From the IMG/VR virus record IMGVR_UViG_3300010400_000023, positions 1-59,330 of that record: 59,330 bases of DNA; one strand, 5' to 3'. This DNA comes from a virus. The notes beneath the pieces are model-generated. The model searched no databases, was not told the DNA's origin, and worked only from the letters and a program-made list of their open reading frames with translations. Shown piece by piece: positions 8,195 to 17,700 of the stretch (the first letter of the stretch is position 1; every line of letters begins with the position of its first letter). Made by a program: the position numbers and the translations under genes.

Positions 8195-8538
8195 TGAAGC
8201 CGGCGCTGGACGCCAACGAGCTACTTGTTCCGGCTCCGGCGGACATCACGCCAGCTGCCGTCGCGCAGTTGATGCTCTGGCGGATCGCCGACTGCATCAA
8301 GATGCATCAGTTCGACATCGCCGTGATGCTGACGAATTCATATTGCGCGTTGCTGGGAACCGGAGCGATCGGTGCTACCGCAAGAGAGATCTCGATAGCC
8401 GAACTCTGGCATTGGTGCAGGCTTGCGTTGGAAGGTGGCCGGGCCGGGGTTCGAGACATCGAGAGTTGGTGGGAAGAGCAAGGCTTCAACAACGACGCAG
8501 CGGCTGTCATTCGCGCTTACCGTACGAAGACCCGATGA
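8179..8538 (+). CDS. Hypothetical protein, 119 aa
   Basis: It overlaps the end of terL. A strong GGAGGAG lies at 8159-8165, favouring the ATG at 8179; ATGs at 8191 and 8194 are alternatives, and 8191 gives an ATGA overlap. The protein is largely helical (IADCIKMHQFDIAVMLTNSYCALL). It could be a packaging accessory by position, but no motif supports that. Confidence 0.75.
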   Translation: MESDMMKPALDANELLVPAPADITPAAVAQLMLWRIADCIKMHQFDIAVMLTNSYCALLGTGAIGATAREISIAELWHWCRLALEGGRAGVRDIESWWEEQGFNNDAAAVIRAYRTKTR

Positions 8539-8846
8539 CCCTCAAGCCCTCCGATCTCTTGACCATGATCGCTACGCACGCGCCCAAGCTGCGTGCGTCC
8601 GGCGTCAAGTCGCTGACCATCGAGGGCATCTCAATGGAACTCCTGCCGGCCGAGCCGCCTCCGGCTCCGCGGCCGACAGCCAAGGAGATCGCCGCAGCGC
8701 AGGCGGCGTCCACAATCCCGCTTGATCCGCTCGACGACCCGATGAGCTACCCCGGCGGCGTGGTACCGCGCTTCGCCGCAGAGACGCCCGAGCCGCGCAC
8801 TCGTGGCCGGCGCAAGCCTCCAACCGATGAACACGAAGATGACTAA
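8535..8846 (+). CDS. Hypothetical proline-rich protein, 103 aa
   Basis: ATGA-coupled to the previous gene. A short N-terminal domain (residues 1-40) is followed by a Pro/Ala-rich and then charged, probably disordered tail. It lies just before the portal with a 48-nt gap. Not recognised. Confidence 0.7.
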   Translation: MTLKPSDLLTMIATHAPKLRASGVKSLTIEGISMELLPAEPPPAPRPTAKEIAAAQAASTIPLDPLDDPMSYPGGVVPRFAAETPEPRTRGRRKPPTDEHEDD

Positions 8847-8894
8847 CCAACCCTGCACAGCCGGAGAGATCAATCGGCACCCAAGTGGTGTCCG

Positions 8895-10739
8895 ATGGCG
8901 ACCGACCGCGAGAAACGTCTCTGGTACAACCTACCCAAGAACGAAGCGCACGCTGCGATTCTGGCGTACGTGCAGGGCGTCTCGTCGCGCCAGTCGAGGC
9001 TGTACGAGAAGTTCCTGCGCCTCGACGGGATGTATGACCCAAACTCGGTCCGCACCGAGCTGTACGGTCGGCCGGGCACCGACACCCTCGGGCTCGTCAC
9101 TGAAAACGTAGTCGCGTCCAACGTCGATACGGTGACCGCGGCGATCGCCGCGACCGACGTGCGCGCGCGCTTCATGACCGACGACGGCGACTGGTCAACG
9201 CAACGGACCGCGCGTCACCTCGAGTGGTATGCGGAGGCGCTGTCGAAACAGCTCGACATGGACACGCTATGCCAGCGGGCGTTCAAGTCAGCGGCGATCA
9301 AGGGCACCGGGCTGATTCACGTCTACGCCGACGGCGGAAACAACGTGCGTGCCGAGCAGGTTCCGGTTGACGAGTGCATCGTCGACGAGTCCGAGTCGCA
9401 CAGCGCCCGGCCGCGCCAGATGCACCGCGTGCACCTCGTCGACCGTGATGAATTGAAGATGATGTACCCCGGGCACGACGAGGACATCGACGGCGCGCAG
9501 TACGGCGGTCGTGGTCTGATGAGGCTCTGGAACATCAACAGCCGCAGCGACAACAACGAAGTCGTCGTGATCCACAGCTGGCGGTTGCCGGTTGGTAAGC
9601 GCCCGGGCCGCGAAGTCGTTTCGCTCGACGGCACGACGCTCCTCGATCGGAAGTACGAGAAGACGTTCTTCCCGTTCGCCCGCTTCGTGTGGAGCGAGCC
9701 AGATCAGGGCTGGTACGGCATCGGCGGCGCCGAACGCATCGCCGGTCATCAGCGCGCGCTCAACCGGCGCAACTGGCAGATCGATCGGCTGCTACAGCAA
9801 AACGCCGTGCCGACGACGTACGTCCGGCGCGCGGACGCGAACCTCCGTGCGCAGGTCACCAACGAACTCGGGACAATCGCCGTGGTCAACGGGGAGATCC
9901 CGGTGACCGTGCATCAGCCGGTCGTGAACAAGGAGACGTACTCGTCTCGTGATCAGCTCAAGGCGTCGGCGTTTCAGGAGTTTGGCGTCTCAATGCTGGC
10001 CGCGCAGTCGACGAAGCCTGCAGGCCTCGACTCCGGCGTGGCGCTCCGCGAGTACCGCGACAGCACGACGCAACGGTTTGCGATGCAAGAGAAGGGCTAC
10101 GAAAAGCTCAAGCTTGACGCGATTTGGTTGGCGATCGACGTCTGCAAGGACCTCGGCGCCAAGGCGCCGCAGATGATGCGGCGCACGAAGTTCGGAGCGC
10201 GTAAGCTGCCGTGGTCCAAGGTGGATATGGGCGATGTCCGCGTGCAGATCGCCGCGGCGTCGACGATGTCACGCACACCGGCCGGTCGCATGCAGACCGT
10301 GCTCGAGTGGGCACAGGCCGGAGTGATTTCGCAGGACGAGGCTCGACGCCTGATGCGGCATCCAGACCTTGAGCGGTCGATGTCCATCTACACCGCGGCG
10401 CTCGAAGCGGTGGAGCACGCCATCGAAGAGATCGAGGACGGCGCAGTCCTGATGCCGGAGCCGTTTGACAACCTGCAGATGATCGTCTGGCGCGGCCAGA
10501 TGGAGTACCTGAAGATCTCCACCGAGGACGCCCCCGAAGAGGTTCTTGAGGCGTTGCGCCAGTATGTCGTGCAGGCAGCCTGGATGATCGCGCAGCAGGA
10601 CGCACCCGCCGCGAACGAGAACGCCGGCGCAGCGGCCCCAGCGCAGCCTGAGATGCCGCCGCTGCCCGGCGCTCCACCCGTCAACATGCCCGCCGTTGCC
10701 GCGCTGTCACCGCAGTCGATGCAGCTCCGGGCTGTCTAG
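8895..10739 (+). CDS. Portal protein
   Basis: A 614-residue protein directly after the terminase and before scaffold and capsid, the usual portal position and size. It forms the dodecameric DNA channel at one capsid vertex. The N-terminal half is helical and beta (e.g. LVTENVVASNVDTVTAAIAA), the middle has an NRRNWQIDRLLQQN helix typical of the wing/stem region, and residues about 455-478 hold TPAGRMQTVLEWAQAGVIS with a following helix. The C-terminal ~50 residues are Ala/Pro-rich and probably disordered. Confidence 0.9.
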   Translation: MATDREKRLWYNLPKNEAHAAILAYVQGVSSRQSRLYEKFLRLDGMYDPNSVRTELYGRPGTDTLGLVTENVVASNVDTVTAAIAATDVRARFMTDDGDWSTQRTARHLEWYAEALSKQLDMDTLCQRAFKSAAIKGTGLIHVYADGGNNVRAEQVPVDECIVDESESHSARPRQMHRVHLVDRDELKMMYPGHDEDIDGAQYGGRGLMRLWNINSRSDNNEVVVIHSWRLPVGKRPGREVVSLDGTTLLDRKYEKTFFPFARFVWSEPDQGWYGIGGAERIAGHQRALNRRNWQIDRLLQQNAVPTTYVRRADANLRAQVTNELGTIAVVNGEIPVTVHQPVVNKETYSSRDQLKASAFQEFGVSMLAAQSTKPAGLDSGVALREYRDSTTQRFAMQEKGYEKLKLDAIWLAIDVCKDLGAKAPQMMRRTKFGARKLPWSKVDMGDVRVQIAAASTMSRTPAGRMQTVLEWAQAGVISQDEARRLMRHPDLERSMSIYTAALEAVEHAIEEIEDGAVLMPEPFDNLQMIVWRGQMEYLKISTEDAPEEVLEALRQYVVQAAWMIAQQDAPAANENAGAAAPAQPEMPPLPGAPPVNMPAVAALSPQSMQLRAV

Positions 10740-10788
10740 CTACAAACAGTTTGCACCAGTAACCCCGATACTGTAAGGATCACAACAC

Positions 10789-11985
10789 ATGGCTGACGAC
10801 GTCGCAGGCGACCATGGGACCGAGACGGAGGGTCGACCGACCCCCGGCCGGTCGCGCCCGGACAAGGAAAGCGTGCTCGCGGCATTGGCGCGGCACAAGT
10901 CGGGCGCTGCGGAGTCGGTGCCCGACGCTCACGAGGACGAGCCGGATCTACCCAGCGGAGACGTTCACGAGGACGATGAAGTCGAGGACGCTCCGAAGCC
11001 GAAGACCAAAAAGCCGAAGGAGCCGGAGCCCGACGAGGATGAGCCCGCCGACCCGGATCCGGACGCTGAAGAGCCGGACGAGGATGTCGACGTCGACGCC
11101 GACGCCGATGAGCCCGAGCCCGAACCTGAGCCGGAGGCGAAGCCCGATCCAGAACTCGAGCGGCGTGCCGCGCAGCTGCGCCGGCAGGAGACCCGGCTCC
11201 GCGCCAAGATCGAATCGGAGCGCACCAAGCTTGAGCGCGAGCGCGCCGAGCTGGCCGCCGACCGCGCCAAGGTCGACGAGTTCGCCAAGCTCCGCTCGCG
11301 AGCGAGGTTCGACCCTACCGGCGTCCTCCGTGCGCTCGGCCTGTCCGACGACGACCTGGAACCAGCCGCGAGGCACATTTACGCGCAGACCAAGGAAGCG
11401 GCCAAGGATCCCAAGAACCGTGATGCCGCCGATCGGCTCATGAGGGAGCGCGAGCTGCAGCATCGCATCGACGAGCAGCAGAAGCGCCTCGACGAGCGCG
11501 ACGCGCGCGACAAGCAGGCGGCCGAGCGCGAAGCCGAGCAGCGTGCGGCGGTGAAGTACATCACTACTGTCAGCAAGGCAGCGAAGCCGGGCACGCTCGC
11601 GGCGCACTACCTCGCCAAGGGCGGCAAGGTGGCCGACAAGACGATGATGCGATTCGCGTCGATCGCGCAGGACCTTGCCGAAGACGGCGAACTGCCCGAT
11701 CACTCCGACGTACTCGAGGAGTACGAACGCCAGCGGCGCGAGGAGCTCGAAGACGACGGCATCGACATCGCCGCGCTGCTCAAGAGGCCCGCAGCGAAGC
11801 CCGCAGCTGCGAAGCCTGTCGCCGGCAAGCCCGTAACGGCGCCGGCAAAGCCCGCGGTCCCGAAGCCCAAGGCACCTGCCGCAGCCGCACCGGTGGCCCC
11901 CAAGCCCAAGTTCAAGGACGCCGACGAGCGCAACTCGTCGATCGTCGACATGCTCGCTGCCCAACGCGCGAAGGGCAAGCTGTAA
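10789..11985 (+). CDS. Capsid scaffolding protein
   Basis: It lies between portal and major capsid. The 398-residue protein has a very acidic low-complexity N-terminus (Asp/Glu/Pro runs, about residues 40-120), a long charged coiled coil (about 120-250), a helical segment, and an Ala-Pro-Lys-rich linker before a basic, helical C-terminal tail (residues 375-398) of the kind that binds capsid. It is expected in the procapsid interior and lost before packaging. AAGGA upstream of the ATG serves as ribosome site. Confidence 0.85.
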   Translation: MADDVAGDHGTETEGRPTPGRSRPDKESVLAALARHKSGAAESVPDAHEDEPDLPSGDVHEDDEVEDAPKPKTKKPKEPEPDEDEPADPDPDAEEPDEDVDVDADADEPEPEPEPEAKPDPELERRAAQLRRQETRLRAKIESERTKLERERAELAADRAKVDEFAKLRSRARFDPTGVLRALGLSDDDLEPAARHIYAQTKEAAKDPKNRDAADRLMRERELQHRIDEQQKRLDERDARDKQAAEREAEQRAAVKYITTVSKAAKPGTLAAHYLAKGGKVADKTMMRFASIAQDLAEDGELPDHSDVLEEYERQRREELEDDGIDIAALLKRPAAKPAAAKPVAGKPVTAPAKPAVPKPKAPAAAAPVAPKPKFKDADERNSSIVDMLAAQRAKGKL

Positions 11986-12096
11986 CCGATACACGACCGA
12001 AGGTACACCCCGCTACTACGACTGCTACCTGCGACGACCGAAGACAGACCCCAGTCCGCCGATAAGACGAGTCGGCACACAACGAGACGTTTCGTG

Positions 12097-12114
12097 CGCG
12101 CCGACAGCGGCGCG
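12097..12114 (+). promoter_or_regulatory. Stable hairpin just upstream of the major capsid gene
   Basis: CGCGCCG pairs perfectly with CGGCGCG across an ACAG loop, 14 nt before the capsid GTG, inside a 143-nt non-coding gap that is unusual for this tightly packed genome. There is no U-tract, so it is not a classic terminator. mRNA stabilisation or translational control of capsid synthesis is inferred. GAGGA just after it may be the ribosome site. Confidence 0.55.
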
Positions 12115-12128
12115 AGGACTGGTGTTCC

Positions 12129-13325
12129 GTGGCTTCAGCTTCAACTCTCACTACAGTCGCATTCATTTTCAAGAAGACGTACGGCGACGGCATCGGCGAT
12201 GCCGCGTCGCGCGACCATCCGTTCTTCTACAACATCCGCAAGGTCAACAAGTTCCGCGGCGAGAGCTTCAAGTACAGCGTCAAGTACGGCAATCCGCAGG
12301 GCATCGGCGCGACGATCGCGCTCGCTCAGGCCGGCGCCGCATCGAGCAAGGGTCTGCAGTTCGAGGCGGTCCGCTTCAAGAAGTTCGGCCTCATCACGCT
12401 CGACGGTGAGTCGCTCATGGCCAGCGATGGCGATGACGGCGCGCTCGTCGAGCTGGTCACGACCGAGTCCGACGGCATCCTCGCGGAGCTCGTCGACTCG
12501 CTGGCGTACGACCTGTACCGCGACGGCACGGGCAAGCGTGGCAAGCGCCTCAGCGCATCGACGAACGTCATCACCCTGACGGTCGCCGACGACGCCCGTA
12601 ACTTCAAGGTCGGCATGACCGTGATGGCGTCTCCGAACGCCAACGGCTCATCGCCCCGCGCCGGTACCACCACGGTGGCCGGCGTCGACGAAGACGCGGG
12701 TACGGTCACGCTGACCTCGGCAGCGGCGATCACGTCGTTCGCCGATGCCGACTTCTTGTTCCGCAGCGGCGACCCGACGACCTGCGTTGAGGGTCTCGAG
12801 GTCTGCACGCCGCTCACCGCCCCGACGCCCGGCGACTCGTTCCGCACCAAAGATCGCAGCGTCGATGCGCCTCGCCTCGCCGGGTCGCGCGTCAACAACC
12901 TCAACAACGTCATCGAGGAGAACGCCGGTGATGTCGCGGTCAAGCTGAACCAGCGCGGCCGGAAGGCGCGTGAATACTACCTGAACCCCGTCAACTTCTT
13001 CCAGGTCGTCAAGCGCCAGGGCGCCAAGGTCGAGTACCAGGGCGGCGGCGGTACGGCGGATATCTTCTTCGAGACGTTCAGCCTCCACACGTCAGTCGGG
13101 ACCCTCAAGGTCTACTCCGATCCGGACTGCCCCATCGACCGCGGTCGCGTGGTCAACCCCGATGACCAGTACCTCCGCATCCTCGGAGAGTACCCGCACG
13201 TGATCATGGACGATGGTCAGCGCTCGCTGCGCCAGACCGCCGACGACGGCATCGAAGTTCGATGCCGTGCCATGGGCAATCTCATCCAGAAAAACACGGC
13301 GTCGCAGGGCGTCCACTCGATCTGA
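12129..13325 (+). CDS. Major capsid protein
   Basis: A 398-residue protein after the scaffold. Its N-arm, a long helix (LVELVTTESDGILAELVDSLAYDLYRDG) and the ending segment around NPVNFFQVVKRQ fit an HK97-like fold. Residues about 140-225 look like a beta-rich insertion (LSASTNVITLTVADD to SGDPTT), probably a surface domain. The start is GTG. It should be the most abundant virion protein. Confidence 0.9.
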   Translation: MASASTLTTVAFIFKKTYGDGIGDAASRDHPFFYNIRKVNKFRGESFKYSVKYGNPQGIGATIALAQAGAASSKGLQFEAVRFKKFGLITLDGESLMASDGDDGALVELVTTESDGILAELVDSLAYDLYRDGTGKRGKRLSASTNVITLTVADDARNFKVGMTVMASPNANGSSPRAGTTTVAGVDEDAGTVTLTSAAAITSFADADFLFRSGDPTTCVEGLEVCTPLTAPTPGDSFRTKDRSVDAPRLAGSRVNNLNNVIEENAGDVAVKLNQRGRKAREYYLNPVNFFQVVKRQGAKVEYQGGGGTADIFFETFSLHTSVGTLKVYSDPDCPIDRGRVVNPDDQYLRILGEYPHVIMDDGQRSLRQTADDGIEVRCRAMGNLIQKNTASQGVHSI

Positions 13326-13334
13326 GGTGATGCC

Positions 13335-13709
13335 ATGGCGGAGTCAAATTTCTCACAGCTACTGGCATCAGAGCCGACGACCCGGGCGGTCATCGTCCGG
13401 GCACAGGGCAACACCACGAGCACGCCGGTCAAGGTGCTCGGAAACGGCATCACGATCACGCGGACCGGCGTGGGAGTGTGGCGTCTGACGTTCGGCTACT
13501 TCAACGGCCGCCCGGTCGGCGTCGTCGGTTGGAACTTCGAGGACGCGACGATGAGCGTGCCCAAGGGGTTCACGCTTACGTCGCAGGCATGGGCGTCGGC
13601 GACGAACTCGATCGACTTGTCGATCTGGAACTCGTCGTTCGCGGCGGCAGACCTCGCGGTGACGACGTTTCTGAACCTCGTGATCTTGTTCAAGGCAACT
13701 GGAGTCTGA
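13335..13709 (+). CDS. Small head protein, 124 aa (decoration or connector candidate)
   Basis: It follows the capsid gene by 9 nt, with AGGTGA as ribosome site. The protein is beta-rich with many Thr/Val strands. In podovirus-like clusters this position often holds a head decoration or head-closure protein. No motif decides between these. Confidence 0.65.
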   Translation: MAESNFSQLLASEPTTRAVIVRAQGNTTSTPVKVLGNGITITRTGVGVWRLTFGYFNGRPVGVVGWNFEDATMSVPKGFTLTSQAWASATNSIDLSIWNSSFAAADLAVTTFLNLVILFKATGV

Positions 13710-14426
13710 GTGCCTCGAATCTACCGACTCGACGACCTCCGACTGCGCTGTCAGCGCCGGTCCAACAAGGAGGGAGATCCGTCGATCTCCATCCCGGAGT
13801 GGAACGCGTTGATCAGCGAGCAGTACGGAGATCTGTATTCCGAGGTCGAGAAGACCGGGCTGCGGTACTTCGAGTCGGCTTTTGCTTTTTCTGCGAACGG
13901 CGCCGCGAGCTACGCGGTTCCGGTCGACCATCTCGCGACGCTCGGCATCGATCGGATCACTGATTCGGTCGGCAGCCGAGTGACACTGGACGAGATGATG
14001 AGCCCGGAGCGTACGCGCTGGGCGGGACAGGTCGGCGACGCGCAGAGCTACGCGATCGTCGGTCAGCTCATCTATCTGTTCCCCAAGCCGTCGTCGGGCA
14101 ACTACGAGATGCTGTACATGCCGCAAGCGCCGGATCTGTCAACGGCCGCTGACAGCACGAGCGTCGATGTCGTGCAGGCCGACGGCGAAGCGTTCCTGAT
14201 CTGGGGCGTCGTTGTCAAGGCACTGTCGAAGTCGGAGTCTGATGTCCGCACGGCGATGGCCGAGCGCGAAGCAGCGCGCGTGCGCTTCGTCGACTGGGCA
14301 ATCCTGCGCGCGTTCGTGCAGCCGCGCCGGCCGATCTATCGGTTGTCCCGGAACGAAGATGACGGCAGTGGCGGGTGCGGCGGCGTCGACGACCCCGGCG
14401 GCTGGTGGAGCGGCAACCGCTCATGA
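13710..14426 (+). CDS. Head-tail adaptor-like protein
   Basis: The GTG start immediately follows the previous stop. The protein has 238 residues; an N-terminal helical part (LDDLRLRCQRRSNKEGDPSISIPEWNALI) and a SEQYGDLYSEVEKTG segment resemble podoviral adaptor (gp4-type) head-completion proteins that bind the portal's lower rim. The C-terminal ~40 residues are Gly-rich. Assignment rests on position and the N-terminal helices. Confidence 0.65.
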   Translation: MPRIYRLDDLRLRCQRRSNKEGDPSISIPEWNALISEQYGDLYSEVEKTGLRYFESAFAFSANGAASYAVPVDHLATLGIDRITDSVGSRVTLDEMMSPERTRWAGQVGDAQSYAIVGQLIYLFPKPSSGNYEMLYMPQAPDLSTAADSTSVDVVQADGEAFLIWGVVVKALSKSESDVRTAMAEREAARVRFVDWAILRAFVQPRRPIYRLSRNEDDGSGGCGGVDDPGGWWSGNRS

Positions 14427-14791
14427 CGCTGCTCGCTCGCATTCGGCTCGAGGGCGACGCGGAGCGCGTGCGGCAGTCGCATGCGCAGGCGATCACGGAA
14501 CTGCAAAGCGGAGTCGCCGTAGACGCCAAGGTCATCAGAGAGGTGACGGTTCCCGGAACGGCTGTCGCTGGCGGTCCCATCATCTCTCACGGTCTGGGCC
14601 GTCCGCCCGTGTTCGTCGGCATTTCGGCAATTCGGGTCAAGCCTGCCGACCTCGCGAGCATGACGTCCGGGACGGTGATGGAGTCCGGCGCCACCACATT
14701 CACCGGGGGTGCGCTCAACCGGTCTGAGTCAATTCAGATCGGCGCCTTCGGATTCACCGTTCCGATCATCGTCGACTTGCTGGTGATGTGA
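14423..14791 (+). CDS. Hypothetical tail/head-completion protein, 122 aa
   Basis: ATGA-coupled. An N-terminal helix (residues 8-32) leads to a beta-rich C-terminal domain ending IVDLLVM. It lies between the adaptor and the large tail protein, so it is probably part of the connector. No family recognised. Confidence 0.65.
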   Translation: MTLLARIRLEGDAERVRQSHAQAITELQSGVAVDAKVIREVTVPGTAVAGGPIISHGLGRPPVFVGISAIRVKPADLASMTSGTVMESGATTFTGGALNRSESIQIGAFGFTVPIIVDLLVM

Positions 14792-17700
14792 TGCCGCTCA
14801 ACTGGCAAACCGTCACGTTGCCGCTCGCCGCTGGTCTCGATACCAAGGGCGACGCCCGTGCGTCCGATCCGCCCAAGCTCGATATCTGCCGCGATGTCCA
14901 GTTCGACGAGCTCGGCGGCGTGCAGACGCGTTACCCGTTCGCCGCGATGAGCAATAGCATCTTCGGCGGCGGCACGCTATCGGGCTGCCGACGACTCGCG
15001 GTGGTCAACGATGAGCTGTGCGTGTTCACCGCCGACTCGATGTACAGCTGGAACGCGCAGATCTCTGCGTGGGTGCTGCGCGGCACGCACCTCGCGGTGA
15101 ACGTTACCGAGACGCCGCGATTCGCTACCACGGGCGATCAGCTCGACGGTGACCGCGCCGAGCTCAACGGCACGATCGTTTACGCATGGAGCGAGGGGGG
15201 CATCCTGTTTGTCGCCGCCTCCGACAAGGCGACTGGCGCGGTGCTGATGTCGCCGTTCTCGATGATCGCGATCAGCGGCCGTCCGCGGCTCGTGGCGCTC
15301 AACACGAAGATCATGCTGTTCTTCGAGAACATCGGCGCGCTGACCGCGATTGCTCTCGATCCGGCCAATCCAGCTACGGCACTTTCTGGTGGACCCACCG
15401 TTACTGTAGCCGCGGCGGCTGTCTTCAATTCCTTCTATGACGTCGTCAAGGTCGACGGCCAGGACCTCGCCATCGGTGTCTATCGACGCGATGTGACCAC
15501 GAGTTACTCGGTGTTCACCTGCACTCCGGCGCTCGCGGTAACGACGTCGACGAAGGCTCGCACCGCCGATGGACCGGTCGCGATCGCGACGACTCCAGGC
15601 GGCGGGCTGCAGACGCAGGTTATCCGGCATGACACCGGGGTCGCGGTGCGCGGCGACTTCTTGACGACGTCATCGCTCGCCGATCTGACGATCAACCAGA
15701 CGATCGTCAACGGAGCATTTACGGCAGCGAACCAGATCGCCGCTGCATATCGGTCAGTCACGACGGGCGGCGCCTTCCGCTGCTACGTCTACGTGTCCAG
15801 CGAGGCGCCGACGAGCGGGCTCGGTACGATCGTCCAGAACTTCGTCGACACCGCCGGGACGATCGGCACGGCCACGACGCTCATGCGCATTCTCGGCGTG
15901 GCGTCGAGGGCGTTCGACTACAACGGATCGGTCTACGTATGGTTCGCGTTCGCCGGTCAGTCGACCGTCGCCACGCTGGGGCCGTTCAAGACGCCGCCCT
16001 TTGCGCTGCAGAACACGTACTTCCTGTACCGCGATGACGGTCTGCTCGTCGCCAAGTGCGTCGCCACGCGCGGCGGCGGCTTCTTGCCGGCACAGGGTCG
16101 GCTGCCTGGCGTCACGCTGACGTCTGGCACGACGGAGTTCTCGTGGTGCGCCACGCTGCGCCGCAAGATTCAGCTCGGCACCGGTGATGTCGACTTCGCC
16201 GCTCGTGAGCCCGTTGACGTCGTGTTCGCATTCGATTCGAACGCAGCTCGGCGTGTCGACCGCATCGGCCGAACGCTCTACATCGCCGCTGGCGAAGTGC
16301 TGCAATACGATGGCGTCCGCCTCGTCGAAACAGGCTTCCACATCTACCCGTGGATCCTCGGCATCATCGACGCCGGCGGCGGCTCGGTCGCGACAGGCAC
16401 GTACAGTTACAAGCAGACCTACCGCTATCTCAACGCGCAAGGCGAGACAGAGCGGTCGACGACAGCGACGATCGCATCGATCACCAATACCGGTAGCTCG
16501 CTGTCGATCCTGACCTCGACGCCTCTCACCGCCACGCACAAGACCTCCGTGGTCCCTGCCGCCGAGTTCTGGCGTACCGCGGTTGCCCCGACGAGTGAGT
16601 CGCCGTTCTTCCTTGTGAGCTCGCAGGACCCGGCAGTCCTGACGAACCCGAATCGGTACGTCCCGAACTCGACGACGGCAACAACGCTGCCGACGTTCAA
16701 CGATTTTCTCGCCGACGCATCGATCACGATCAGGGAGGCGAATCCCGAGAACGGTGCGATCCTCGAGAGCCTTGCCCCGCCCGGGGCAAGCATCATCATC
16801 GCCAGCGATACGCGGTTGTTTCTCGGCGGTGTCGCCGGAGACCCGGACCGCGTTTGGTATTCGCGGCTCCGAGGCGACGGTGAAATCGCGTCGTTTCACG
16901 ACGGCAACGTGGTGCCGATTCCGCGCACCGGTGGCGACATCACCGCGCTCGTCTTCAACGCGGAGACGCTCACGGTGTTCCGTTCGACGGCGATCTACGC
17001 GCTACTCGGCCAGGGCGTCGACAACGCCGGCGGCGGCCAGAACTTCGAGTCTCGGACCATCTCGGTCGATGTCGGCGCGGTGAGTCAGGAGTCGGTTGCG
17101 TTCACGCCGAAGGGGGTGATTTTCAAGAGCCGCAAGGGCTGGTATCTGCTCTCGCCAAGCTGGCAGGTGCAGTACATCGGCGGTCAGGTCAACGCGTTCG
17201 ACGCGGATACCGTGTACTCGATCGACGTCGTCGAGACGCAGCACCACGTGCGCATCCTGACGAACGGCCGGACTCTGATCTGGGACTACCTCGTGAACCA
17301 GTGGGGCGAATGGACGATCGCCGATGGACTGCACTCGGTGATCTGGAACGGCTCGCACGTCTACCTGACCGCAACCGGTCCCAAGCTGCAGTCGACAACG
17401 TACTCCTCCCTGACGTACGGCGTCGATGGCGAGACGGCATGGTGGAAGCCGGCCGGCGATCAGCAAGGCGAGGCTACGGTTCGGTGGTTCTCGGTGCTCG
17501 GCGAGTACCGCAGTTCATGTCTGATCCGCGTACGTGTGGCTCGCGACTACCAGTACGACGGAGCCGGCAACGCCGTCTATTACGATGACACTGCGTGGCT
17601 TCCGTCACCCACGGTGGTCGGCTCCGCGTTGCAGGTCAAGCACACGCCGTCGCTGCAGATCGTGCAGTCGATCAAGGTTCGGATCACCGCAGTGGCGCTC

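Noticed and set aside
11100-11160. Possible tandem DNA repeat in the scaffold gene
   Set aside because: These are simple Asp/Glu/Pro codon runs in a low-complexity acidic segment, not a separate repeat element.
10948-11994. 348-aa minus-strand frame over the scaffold gene
   Set aside because: It is a mirror of the acidic, repetitive scaffold sequence; low-complexity Arg/Leu-rich product and no start context.
15754-16899. 381-aa minus-strand frame inside the large tail gene
   Set aside because: Arg-rich composition typical of an antisense shadow of a high-GC gene; the plus-strand gene is well supported.
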